38,564 bases of DNA from Prosthecobacter debontii. GTDB lineage: Bacteria; Verrucomicrobiota; Verrucomicrobiia; Chthoniobacterales; Chthoniobacteraceae. The position numbers were made by a program, and so were the translations under genes. Under the pieces are notes generated by a model. It did not search any database. It was not told the origin of the DNA and saw only the letters and a program-made list of their open reading frames with translations. The DNA is taken from positions 1 to 38,564 of the forward strand of contig CAMDQC010000037.1 of assembly GCA_945905735.1 (NCBI GenBank). The letters run 5' to 3'. Positions 1 through 7,753 of this stretch are shown here, piece by piece; position 1 is the stretch's first letter; each line of letters starts with the position of its first letter.

Positions 1-1
1 G

Positions 2-241
2 TGGCTAACGGCGGCGGGTATTTTGAAAGAAGCGTTGCCCTTTGAAGCCTCAACGGTTGCGGCTGCTGCACACCGAAATTACCGCCGACTCGGAGGCTCG
101 CGCGATACGCCGCTGCCGGATTTTTATATCGGTGCTCATGCGGAAGTGGCCGGGCATCGGCTGCTGTCGCGGGATGTTGCGCGTTATCAGTCCTATTTCC
201 CAAAGGTGGTCTTGATTTCTCCGAAGACAATGACGCTTTGA
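2..241 (+). CDS. PIN-domain (VapC-like) toxin, C-terminal part, cut by window edge
   Basis: The reading frame is open from the left edge (first full codon at base 2) to the TGA at 239-241, so the N-terminus lies outside the window. The visible 79 residues end with LPDFYIGAHAEVAGHRLL, then SRDVARYQSYFP and VVLISP. This is the typical end of PIN-domain ribonucleases: the late acidic residues (D in LPDF and D in SRD) belong to the metal-binding site, and RYxxYFP is a common tail in VapC-type toxins. Such toxins cleave RNA and are paired with an upstream antitoxin gene, which would lie off the window. A TTG at 23 could be read as a start, but homology clearly runs upstream of it. The family call is from recalled motifs and the toxin role is inferred. 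Confidence 0.75.
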   Translation, partial: WLTAAGILKEALPFEASTVAAAAHRNYRRLGGSRDTPLPDFYIGAHAEVAGHRLLSRDVARYQSYFPKVVLISPKTMTL

Positions 242-367
242 AACCACCCCCAAAGCAGCGAGTTGACGCCCCGCAGCACATCGGGCGTTTTCCCCGCATG
301 ATATTTCGGTCGTGAGCATCGGCAGCGAGCAGTCCTAAGTCGGCGGCTGCGGGTGGAGAAATTTCAC

Positions 368-610
368 TCACATCGGCTCTTCGCCGCCAGACGCCAAGAG
401 CCGCCGAATCTTGTCGGGATCGCGGGATGAGTGGAAAACGCCATGCACCACGATAGCCTCGGGCTCTATACTGTAGAACACACTGAACGGAAACCGAGCG
501 ACCAACACCCGACGAAACGGCCCAAACTGAACAGGCCCGGCTTCAGGTTGACGGGAGATCAGCGAAATCGAGGCATCAGCACAGCGGACAAAGTGAACGG
601 AAAAAGCGGG
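368..610 (-). pseudogene. RelE/ParE-type toxin remnant
   Basis: The minus strand reads ISLISRQPEAGPVQFGPFRR, then VLVARFPFSVFYSIEP, then EAIVVHGVFHSSRDPDKIRR, ending at the stop at 368-370. This matches the C-terminal two thirds of the ParE/RelE toxin fold: the 'hPEaGp..fRr' turn, the 'RFPFsVFYxIe' strand and the 'V.gVfHssRDP' strand. The frame is closed upstream by TGA (611-613 on the plus strand), and there is no ATG, GTG or TTG ahead of the conserved part. The N-terminal helix pair that opens this family is missing in all frames upstream, and no antitoxin is visible. I read it as a decayed toxin gene. It sits next to the PIN toxin end, so this is a toxin-antitoxin scrap heap. Confidence 0.7.
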
Positions 611-795
611 TCAGCCTACGAAAACGAAATAGATTCCACTCCGAAATAAACGCCCCGAACCACAATGACGCGCAAGTTTATCCCAAAAGCGCCCCCATTT
701 CCCAACCCAGCGCGGAGTGAATCGAGGCTGGCGTCTGTGAGTCTGGTCAATGGGGAGTGGTCAAAAAACTGATACAGCAAGCGCAGCGTTCTGGT
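611..795. other. intergenic stretch with one dispersed 19-mer
   Basis: No credible gene is seen between the toxin remnant and the small ORF at 796. Bases 685-703 (AAAAGCGCCCCCATTTCCC) are identical to 35188-35206, which lie inside the heptapeptide-repeat ORF near the other end of the window. On the minus strand the local reading is M-G-A-L-L-G-stop, close to one repeat unit (MGALFSL) of that ORF. Confidence 0.5.
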
Positions 796-1107
796 TTAGT
801 CGCGGCGCACGCGCTTGCTCTGGCGGGGTTCGGGGGTCGGGTCTATGGCTTCACGGATGTCTTTCAGGTATGCGGGATTGATGCGGAATTTCTCTTTTTT
901 AATCTCTTTCATGGAGTAGAAGACATCGATCCCGCTGTCAACGTAGCCGACATCAATGAGCCCTTTGAGGGTGTCGATGAGGTCGTTCGCGGCCATGCCT
1001 TTGCAGGCGGCCAAGAGAGATTCTCCATCGAGTTCGGCCCCCATGAAGCCGAGGCCCTTGATGACCGTGGTCTCGGAGCCGTCTAAGTTGATAATGGTCT
1101 TGCCCAT
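796..1107 (-). CDS. small protein of unknown function, 103 aa
   Basis: The start is taken at ATG 1107 (MGKTIINLDGSETTVIKGLG). The open frame runs on upstream to 1341, but the extra residues are Cys/Arg-rich and read through the divergent htrA promoter, so they are not believable. A GGGAG lies just 2 bases ahead of this ATG, closer than usual. The protein is soluble and mixed helix/strand: an N-terminal beta hairpin, a helical middle (ESLLAACKGMAANDLIDTLK), a short YVDSGIDVF segment, and a charged tail ending KRVRRD. Cysteine is nearly absent and there is no signal peptide or membrane segment. It is divergent from htrA with about 145 bp between starts. I do not recognise the family. The first 85 residues look like a real folded domain, possibly a winged-helix-like protein, but that is a guess. 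Confidence 0.6.
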   Translation of the reverse strand: MGKTIINLDGSETTVIKGLGFMGAELDGESLLAACKGMAANDLIDTLKGLIDVGYVDSGIDVFYSMKEIKKEKFRINPAYLKDIREAIDPTPEPRQSKRVRRD

Positions 1108-1252
1108 GACTCCCGAGAAAGCGGGAAGCGAGCCATGGGGAGAGGCGAAGATTTTTAGACAAAAAGGCGGGCGTCCTGCGCTAGAGCATGTGAAATCCAA
1201 TGTGGCATCCAGCCGCAGCAACGCTAAACACTCAAAAAAACATTCGCTATCT

Positions 1253-2767
1253 ATGAAACATCCAATCCTTACACGTTCGATCCGCAGTCTTCTCTTCGTG
1301 CCTCTTTTTTTCGGGACGATGGCATTTGCCGATGAAGCCAAGATGCCCGCGCTACGCGTGGATGAGCAGGCGCTGAAGCGGGACGAGCACTCTAGCTATG
1401 CGCCGGTGATCGAGCGTGTGGCACCAAGCGTGGTGACGATTTCGACGGAGGTGCGCGCGGACAAGCTGGCAAAGGGGAATCAACGGGGAATGAACGACCC
1501 GATGTTCCGCCGCTTTTTCGGGATGCCGGACCTTGATGACGATGCGCAGCAGCCGCAGAAAAAGGTGGAGCCCAAGAGCAAGAAGATGATTCCCGCGGGG
1601 ATCGGGAGTGGCGTGATCGTCAGCCCGGACGGGTATATTTTGACGAATCATCACGTCGTTGCGGAGGCAGATGTGATCAAAGTCACGCTCGCCGACGGTA
1701 AGACGGAATATACGGCGAAGAAGGTGGCGAGCGATGAAGGCAGCGACATTGCGGTGATCAAGATCGAGGCGGCGACGCTTTCGCCGATCACATTTGCGGA
1801 CAGCGATCAGACGAAAGTGGGCGATGTGGCGATCGCGATCGGCAGCCCGTTTGCACTGCGGCAGACCGTGACGAAAGGGATTATCTCTGCGCTGGGGCGC
1901 GATAGTACGGGTATCTCGGAGTTTGGGAACTTCATCCAGACGGACGCGTCGATTAACCCCGGGAACTCGGGCGGCGCGCTCATCGACGCGCAAGGGCGGC
2001 TCGTAGGGATCCCGTCGGCGATTTACTCGCGAAGTGGTGGGAATATGGGGATCGGGTTCGCAGTGCCGTCGAATCAAGCGCGGAGCGTGATGCAGAGCTT
2101 GATCAAGTTTGGGAAAGTGCAGCGCGGATTCCTTGGCATTGAGATGAGGGAAATCACCGAGCCGCTGGCGAAGAGTCTCGGGATCGGGAGTAACCAAGGG
2201 ATCATCATCGCACAGGTGGTCGAGGGTGGCGCTGCGGAGAAAGCGGGGCTGCGGGCGGAAGACGCGATCGTCGAACTGAACGGGAAGAAGTTCGAGAACC
2301 TGACGGCTTTTCGCAACGCCATCGCTGCGACGGAACCGGGCGCGAAAGTAGAGGTGAAAATCATCCGCGACGGCAAGGAACTGAATATCAGCGTCACGCT
2401 CGCAGACCGGTCTGGAAGCATCGCGAAGGCGAGCACCAAACCGTCCGCAGTGCCCGCGAAGAAGGAGCCCGACGTGTTAGACGGCGTGCAGGTTGGCGAC
2501 ATCACTGCGGAAAACCGCCGACAACTAGGCATAGACGGAAGCGTGCGCGGGGCCTTGGTGACCGCGATTGCGCCGGACTCGGCGTCTGCCGATGCGGAGC
2601 TTAAACGTGGCGACGTGATCGTCTCCATCAACGGCAAAGACGTGAAGAGTGCCGACGAAGCTATCGCGTTGAGCGAAGAGGTGAAACACCTCAGCACAGT
2701 CCGCCTCCGGGTGAACCGCGCAGGGAAGACGGAGTTCGTCATCGTGGAAGAACGCAAGGAGAACTGA
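1253..2767 (+). CDS. htrA: HtrA/Deg-family periplasmic serine protease
   Basis: This is a 504-residue Deg protease that degrades or refolds damaged envelope proteins. The start is ATG 1253, which gives a clean signal peptide (MKHPILTRSIRSLLFVPLFF, cleavage after AFA near residue 26); the longer upstream frame has no such feature. The trypsin-like domain spans about 45-275, with catalytic His134 (TNHHVV), Asp165 (GSDIAVIK) and Ser239 (GNSGG). A flexible acidic/lysine loop at 90-112 corresponds to the LA loop. PDZ1 is at about 280-380 (RGFLGIEM... GIIIAQVVEGGAAEKAGL) and PDZ2 at about 410-500 (RGALVTAIAPDSASADAELK). The triad is complete, so it should be active. It stands alone and converges with the M16 peptidase gene, 38 bp away. 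Confidence 0.95.
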   Translation: MKHPILTRSIRSLLFVPLFFGTMAFADEAKMPALRVDEQALKRDEHSSYAPVIERVAPSVVTISTEVRADKLAKGNQRGMNDPMFRRFFGMPDLDDDAQQPQKKVEPKSKKMIPAGIGSGVIVSPDGYILTNHHVVAEADVIKVTLADGKTEYTAKKVASDEGSDIAVIKIEAATLSPITFADSDQTKVGDVAIAIGSPFALRQTVTKGIISALGRDSTGISEFGNFIQTDASINPGNSGGALIDAQGRLVGIPSAIYSRSGGNMGIGFAVPSNQARSVMQSLIKFGKVQRGFLGIEMREITEPLAKSLGIGSNQGIIIAQVVEGGAAEKAGLRAEDAIVELNGKKFENLTAFRNAIAATEPGAKVEVKIIRDGKELNISVTLADRSGSIAKASTKPSAVPAKKEPDVLDGVQVGDITAENRRQLGIDGSVRGALVTAIAPDSASADAELKRGDVIVSINGKDVKSADEAIALSEEVKHLSTVRLRVNRAGKTEFVIVEERKEN

Positions 2768-2785
2768 GGCCGGGCACAAGGAGGA

Positions 2786-2801
2786 GCGACATTCCTGTCG
2801 C
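2786..2801. terminator. hairpin between convergent htrA and M16 peptidase genes
   Basis: GCGACA (2786-2791), loop TTCC, TGTCGC (2796-2801) form a perfect 6-bp stem between two convergent stop codons. There is no clean T-tract on either side, so it is either a weak two-way terminator or a transcript-end stabiliser. Confidence 0.4.
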
Positions 2802-2805
2802 CGCC

Positions 2806-5508
2806 TTATTTGAGCGTGCCGGCTTTGACGGTGACCATTTTAGCGGGGTCGAGGTGTTTTTGGATGGCTCCGTTTACTTGCTCCAAGGTGAGGGCCCTGA
2901 TTTTTCCTGGGAATTCGTCGAGCCATGAGAGGGGAAAGCCGCGCTCGGTGCAGCGGAGGAGCTGCTCGGCGAGGCCCTCGGTGGTTTCCAGTTCGACGGC
3001 GAACTGTCCGGCGGCGGCGCTCTTGCGGTAGGCGAGTTCTTCGGCGGTGATTCCGGTTTTGTGCCACGCGGTGATCTCGCGTTTGGTGCTGGCGATGCCG
3101 GTGGCGAGGAGGGCGGGGGCGAAGGTGGCTTTTACGACCCATACCCCGTCGTTAAATGTGTCGCCGCTGGTGGCCGCGCCGATGCCGTAGGTGAGACCCT
3201 CCCGGTCGCGGACGGTGCCGACGAGGCGGCTGGTGAAGCCTTTGCCGAGGACGTCGGTGGCGAGGCGAAGCGGGAGCCAGTCGGGGTCGGAGACGCGGAG
3301 ACCGCTGGGCTGGCCGATGAGGACCGAGACGCTGGTTTTGTCCGGCATGTTCACGGTTTTCTCTGCGGCTTTGGCGATGGCTTTTTCGGGCGCGGGGAGC
3401 GCGGGGCGCGGGGCGGCCCAGTCGGCGAAATGCTTGGTGAGGTGTTCTTTTACGACGGAAGGCGCGGCGTCGCCTACGAGGACGAGGTGCATCCCGGCGG
3501 TGCTGTATTGCTGGGCGTGGAAGGCTTTTACGTCGGCGAGTTTGGTGGCCTCGATGGTGGTGATGAGGTCGGCGACGCTGGCTTTGCGGTTGGGGTGTCC
3601 GGCGGGATAAGCGGCTTGGGAGAAGGCGACGGATGCTTGCGTGGTGGTGTCGTCGAGGGTCATCTGGAGTTCGCTGGCGAGTTGCTTTTTGAGCTTCGCA
3701 AATTCAGCGGCTCCGAAGGCGGGGTGCCGGAGTTGCTCGGCGAGGAGTTCGAGGACGATCGGGAGGTCTTTGGTGAGGCATTTGGCGGTGAACTCCAGCG
3801 TGTCGTTGGTGGCGTTGAAGTTCGTCTCTGCGCCTGCTTTTTCCAGCAGTTCGGCGATGTCGAATTCGCCGTGCTTCGTGGTGCCAAGCTCCAGCATCCC
3901 GGTTGTGAGGACGGCGATGGCGCGGGTCTTCGCGGCGCTCTCCCCAGCGGGGAGGCTGCCGTGGATTGTCACGATGTCTTTCACACCTGTCTGGCAGATG
4001 AGCACGTCGGCCCCGGCGATGGTTTCGCGGTGGACTTGCTTGGCGAGCTGCGTGGGCGCGGGGGAGGGGAGTTCGTGCTCGGGCGGCTTGGGCGGAAGGA
4101 CTTCTTTTTGGGTGAACTTCTCGACTTTCGGCGGGGGCTCGGTGGCTTTGGCTTCGTCGGTTTCTTCGTCGGCCTCTGGTTGAAACCAGCCGACGACGCT
4201 GCGGCTATCGAGGAAGTATTTCTTGGCGACGCGCTGGATGTCGGCGGGGGTGACTGCGCGGAATTTGTCGTCGAGCGTGGAGAAGAGCGTCCAGTCGCCG
4301 ACGGCGATGCACTCGTTAATCATCGCGGCGATGGCGAATGTGCCGTCGCGCTCAAAGGCACGCTGGGCGAGAATTCCAGCGACGGCGCTCTGGATCTCGG
4401 CGGCGGTGACGCCGTCCTTTTTCACCGCAGCGATGGCGGCAAACATGCGCTTTTCTACATCGGCGTGCTTCGCCCCGTCGGCGAGTTCGGCAGAGAGGGT
4501 GTGGAGCGACGGGTCGAAGTTGAAGCTGCAATATGCGCTGACGTCGGTGGTGAGATTTTTGTCGGTGAGGGTGCGGTAAAGGCGGCTGGTTTTGCCCGAT
4601 GCGAGCACGGCTCCGAGGACTTCTACAGCGGGCCAGTCGGGGGCGGTGGCGCGGGGGATTTTGTGGGCGATGGAGACGACGCCTAGCTCGCCCGCGCGGC
4701 GGATGCCGACGCGACGCTGGGCGGTCTGCTCGGGCTCGACGGTGTACATTTCCGGAAAGGGATGAGGGGCTTTTGGGATGACGCCGTATTTCTCGCGGAT
4801 GAGCGCGAGCGCGGCGCCGGGCTCGAAATCGCCGATGAGCGTCGCGGTGGCGTTGTTGGGCCAATAGAAGGTGTCGTAGAATGCGCGGAGCTTCGCAATC
4901 GGCACGCGCTCGATGTCGCTGCGCCAGCCGATGGTGTCGTGGTGATACGGGTGCGCCATGAACGCAGAGGCCCACAGTTCCTTTTCCAAAGCGCTGCGTG
5001 GGTCGTTTTCTCCGCGCTCAAATTCGTTGCGCACGACGGTCATCTCGGGCTTCCGATCTTCCTCTGCGAGGGAGAGGTTGCGCATCCGGTCGGCTTCGAC
5101 TTCGACGAGGAGCGGGAGCGCGTTCGATGGGATGGTGGCGAAGTAGTTCGTGCGGTCGAGCCAGGTCGTGGCGTTGGTTTCCGCGCCGACGCGTTCGAGC
5201 AGCTGGTCGAAGCCCGTGCCTTTGCTGCGGTTGTATTTCTCGGTGCCTTTAAACATGAGGTGCTCGAGCAGATGTGTCGCGCCGGTGGTGCCGGTGACTT
5301 CGTTGCGCGAACCGACGTGATACGTGATCATGAAGGTGACGACCGGGACAGATTTTTGCGGGAGCAGAAGGACGCGCAGGCCGTTGGAATCGAGGGTGTA
5401 TTCGTCGATCCCACCGACGGTGCGGACATGGGAAAAGCCGTCGGCTTTGATGGGTTCGGCGATGAGAGTGGCAGTGGACATGGCAAGGATGGTGAGGATG
5501 AGTTTCAT
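2806..5508 (-). CDS. M16-family zinc metallopeptidase, two-domain (about 900 aa)
   Basis: This is a 900-residue secreted peptidase of the pitrilysin/insulinase clan. The signal peptide is MKLILTILAMSTATLIAEPI. The first catalytic half carries the inverted zinc motif HLLEH at 79-83 (His79 and His83 as ligands, Glu82 as base), followed by LMFKGTEKYNRSKGTGFDQL and the downstream Glu ligand in VVRNEFERGEND (Glu162 or Glu164). A Pro/Lys/Glu-rich linker lies near 455-490 (EADEETDEAKATEPPPK...). The second half (about 500-900) is the non-catalytic partner fold and has no HxxEH. Length and order fit fused M16B proteins of the periplasm, which degrade peptides in a clam-shell chamber. The substrate is unknown. 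It is convergent with htrA and lies 6 bp downstream of the glycosyltransferase gene, so these two minus-strand genes may be co-transcribed. Confidence 0.92.
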   Translation of the reverse strand: MKLILTILAMSTATLIAEPIKADGFSHVRTVGGIDEYTLDSNGLRVLLLPQKSVPVVTFMITYHVGSRNEVTGTTGATHLLEHLMFKGTEKYNRSKGTGFDQLLERVGAETNATTWLDRTNYFATIPSNALPLLVEVEADRMRNLSLAEEDRKPEMTVVRNEFERGENDPRSALEKELWASAFMAHPYHHDTIGWRSDIERVPIAKLRAFYDTFYWPNNATATLIGDFEPGAALALIREKYGVIPKAPHPFPEMYTVEPEQTAQRRVGIRRAGELGVVSIAHKIPRATAPDWPAVEVLGAVLASGKTSRLYRTLTDKNLTTDVSAYCSFNFDPSLHTLSAELADGAKHADVEKRMFAAIAAVKKDGVTAAEIQSAVAGILAQRAFERDGTFAIAAMINECIAVGDWTLFSTLDDKFRAVTPADIQRVAKKYFLDSRSVVGWFQPEADEETDEAKATEPPPKVEKFTQKEVLPPKPPEHELPSPAPTQLAKQVHRETIAGADVLICQTGVKDIVTIHGSLPAGESAAKTRAIAVLTTGMLELGTTKHGEFDIAELLEKAGAETNFNATNDTLEFTAKCLTKDLPIVLELLAEQLRHPAFGAAEFAKLKKQLASELQMTLDDTTTQASVAFSQAAYPAGHPNRKASVADLITTIEATKLADVKAFHAQQYSTAGMHLVLVGDAAPSVVKEHLTKHFADWAAPRPALPAPEKAIAKAAEKTVNMPDKTSVSVLIGQPSGLRVSDPDWLPLRLATDVLGKGFTSRLVGTVRDREGLTYGIGAATSGDTFNDGVWVVKATFAPALLATGIASTKREITAWHKTGITAEELAYRKSAAAGQFAVELETTEGLAEQLLRCTERGFPLSWLDEFPGKIRALTLEQVNGAIQKHLDPAKMVTVKAGTLK

Positions 5509-5514
5509 GGAAGT

Positions 5515-6687
5515 TTAGACGCCCGCAGTTTCGAGCATTTTGGAAAGGACTATGGTGGCTTCGAAGTGTTCTGCCGCCACTTCAAATGCAGCGCGCGAAT
5601 GAGCGGCGTAGTCGGCACGGATGGCGTGGACGTGCTCGACGATTTGATCGGGATTTTCAAAAGAGAGCAGCCCTTTATCGCCGCCGTAGAGCCGCGTGAA
5701 TCCTGTCTCCTGCGTGATCGCAGGTCGCCCGGAAGCCAGATAGCATGCGGTGCGGTCGCTGAACCATCCGGTCTTCAGCCGGACGTATTGATCTTTCGCG
5801 ACGGTGAATTCGCCACGGGAACTCTGGATGTAATTCAGGTAGCCGTCCCACTCGATGCTCATCTGGTCGGGTGAGACGAGCCGCCAGTGATTCCCGGCGA
5901 ACTGCGCACACGTCGCTTCGTCGCGGATGGTCGTGGCCATTTCGAACCACTCGCCGGACCGACGGGGAGCCTCGATGAATTTCAGAAACTCGAGCGACTT
6001 GCTCCATAGATATTTCTCGCCGTGCCAGTCGATGTCCTTGCGGCCGCTGGTGTTCCAGTTGGCGATGGTGGTGAAAACGGCATCGTCGGACGGCGGGCGA
6101 TCTGTTTTCCAGAAATCCGTGACCACCGGTTGCCGCGTGGGGAGCCAGCGGGCGTTGTGAAGGGGAACGGGGAAGTGCGGAGTGCCGATGTTTTCGCCGA
6201 AAGTGAACAGTGCGCGATGTCGGTCGAGGTAGGCCCGCGTCTTCTCGTCGCCTTTGTCCACCTTGATTTGCTCCACGCCGGGGTCGCTCTCCACGTAGAG
6301 CAGGTTGTGGCATTGAAGGAGGTCTTCGTTGAACTCCTGAGCACCGCACACGTTCAGAACGGCGTCTGCTGTGCGGTAAAGCTCGCGCACTTTCTCGAGA
6401 GGCATACCTGCCGTGGGATTCCCCGGGAGAAACCGGGCGCAATAGCTCCAGCGGTCTTCAAAGCCGAACTGCCGCGAGAGTCGTTCCAGAACCTCGGCGG
6501 CGTAGGCGTAGTTTTCGTTTTCCTCGTAGGTCACCGGGTTGTAGGGATACCGCGCAGAGTCTTCGACGTAGTAAACCTCGTGCCCGAGCCGCTGGAGCCC
6601 GACGATGTAATGAATGTGCTGCCAGACAACGCCCGCAATCGGGCAGCCACCTTGAAATCCCATTACGACGATACGCTTACGCTTCAT
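5515..6687 (-). CDS. glycosyltransferase-like protein (CgeB/GT-B type), 390 aa
   Basis: The start is taken at ATG 6687 (MKRKRIVVMGFQGGCPIAGV). The 66 residues available upstream are translated from a palindromic repeat (6753-6836) and are not protein-like. The N-terminal half is Rossmann-like: IVVMGFQGG, then VVWQHIHYIVGLQRLGHEVYY with a glycosyltransferase-style 'GLQRLGHEVYYVEDSARYPY'. The C-terminal half has the nucleotide-sugar donor site pattern of CgeB-like enzymes: YVRLKTGWFSDRTACYLASG, then RPAITQETGFTRLYGGDKGLLSF near 320-365. There is no signal peptide or membrane helix, so it should be cytoplasmic. The acceptor is not evident. It sits 6 bp upstream of the M16 peptidase gene on the same strand. 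The family call is fairly safe; activity is inferred. Confidence 0.75.
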   Translation of the reverse strand: MKRKRIVVMGFQGGCPIAGVVWQHIHYIVGLQRLGHEVYYVEDSARYPYNPVTYEENENYAYAAEVLERLSRQFGFEDRWSYCARFLPGNPTAGMPLEKVRELYRTADAVLNVCGAQEFNEDLLQCHNLLYVESDPGVEQIKVDKGDEKTRAYLDRHRALFTFGENIGTPHFPVPLHNARWLPTRQPVVTDFWKTDRPPSDDAVFTTIANWNTSGRKDIDWHGEKYLWSKSLEFLKFIEAPRRSGEWFEMATTIRDEATCAQFAGNHWRLVSPDQMSIEWDGYLNYIQSSRGEFTVAKDQYVRLKTGWFSDRTACYLASGRPAITQETGFTRLYGGDKGLLSFENPDQIVEHVHAIRADYAAHSRAAFEVAAEHFEATIVLSKMLETAGV

Positions 6688-6752
6688 CGCTGCATTGAAT
6701 CCGACAAACCGGAGCAGGATGCGAAGCAAAAATGCCATCCGGGCAAAGAAAA

Positions 6753-6836
6753 ACCGCGCTTCAGAAGGCTGGGGAGCCGAATCAGTTGTTCCCCCCAGAA
6801 TCCGACCCAGACATCCCCAGCCTTCTAAAGCGCGGT
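6753..6836. repeat. 84-bp imperfect palindrome (REP/MITE-like)
   Basis: The left arm at 6753-6775 and the right arm at 6814-6836 are complementary over 23 positions with a single mismatch (22/23). The arms contain ACCGCGCTT and GAAGGCTGGGGA. The spacer of 38 bp includes a run of C. There is no T-tract. It lies in the 279-bp gap between divergent genes (glycosyltransferase and ABC ATPase) and would fold into a very stable cruciform or RNA hairpin. A REP-like or MITE-like mobile repeat is the best reading. Confidence 0.75.
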
Positions 6837-6966
6837 AGATAGGTTTTAGAGGGAGGTGCGGTGTGCACGCTAGGGAAATCTCCAACTATTTTCGCGGGCA
6901 TCCGCGAGCTCATTTCAGCGAGAACGCTTGGCGTCTGAGAAGGCATCCGGGTAGAAGGGTCGCCAC

Positions 6967-7713
6967 ATGATTTCCATACGCGGACTCTCCAAACATTTCG
7001 GCAACCTTTGCGCGGTCGAAAATCTGAACCTTGAAGTAGGGCAGGGTGAGTTCTTCGCCTTCCTCGGCCCCAATGGCGCGGGGAAAACCACGACGATCAA
7101 ACTACTCGCGGGCCTTTTGAAGCCGACGGGCGGCAGCGCACACATCGGCGGCTTCGATATACAAAAAGACCCAGAGAAAGCGAAGGCACAGCTCGCCTAC
7201 GTCCCGGATTTCCCCTTCACGTATGACAAGCTCACTTGCGTCGAATTCATGAATTTTGTCGGAGACATCTTCGGCATCGCCACCGCCGACATCGACTCCC
7301 GCACCGACGCCCTGTTCGGTAAATTTCACCTGCACGACTACCGGCACGAACTCACCGAAAACCTCTCCCACGGCACCCGTCAGCGCCTCGTCATCTCAAG
7401 CGCTCTTCTCCACGAACCCCGCGTCCTGATCATCGACGAACCCATGGTCGGCCTCGACCCGATGCACGCTCGCATCGTGAAAGACGAGTTTCGCGCCCGA
7501 GCCTCTGCCGGCATGACCATCTTTCTCAGCACCCACCAACTCTCCGTTGCTGAAGAACTCGCCGACCGCATCGGCATCATCCATCAAGGCCGCCTCATCG
7601 CTCTCGGCACCGTTGAAGAACTCCGCGCCAGCAGCACGGATAAAGGCGCGCTAGAGAGCGTCTTCCTCTCCCTCGTCGATGCCGAAGAGACCGGGCGCGA
7701 GCGGGAGAAATGA
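6967..7713 (+). CDS. ABC transporter ATP-binding protein (ABC-2/drug-export type)
   Basis: This 248-residue single ATPase domain has Walker A GPNGAGKTT at 34-42, signature LSHGTRQ at 133-139, Walker B VLIIDEP at 153-159, D-loop GLDP and the switch His in STHQ. The signature departs from LSGGQ (His for the first Gly, Thr-Arg after the second), and the Q-loop position reads VPD instead of the usual Gln. Both departures occur in ABC-2 type exporters and ABC proteins that drive multi-gene permeases. No permease gene lies on either side: a glycosyltransferase is divergent upstream and an exonuclease follows 40 bp downstream. So the membrane partner must be elsewhere, or was lost. The start ATG 6967 begins directly with the beta-strand MISIRGLSKHFG, as expected. 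Confidence 0.9.
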   Translation: MISIRGLSKHFGNLCAVENLNLEVGQGEFFAFLGPNGAGKTTTIKLLAGLLKPTGGSAHIGGFDIQKDPEKAKAQLAYVPDFPFTYDKLTCVEFMNFVGDIFGIATADIDSRTDALFGKFHLHDYRHELTENLSHGTRQRLVISSALLHEPRVLIIDEPMVGLDPMHARIVKDEFRARASAGMTIFLSTHQLSVAEELADRIGIIHQGRLIALGTVEELRASSTDKGALESVFLSLVDAEETGREREK

Positions 7714-7753
7714 TCGCTGTTCACATGCGGTGATTCCTGACTACGTGAATGCC

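Noticed and set aside
3061-4686. 541-aa open frame opposite the M16 peptidase
   Set aside because: Gly/Asp/Val-rich shadow of a well-supported gene, caused by third-position GC bias.
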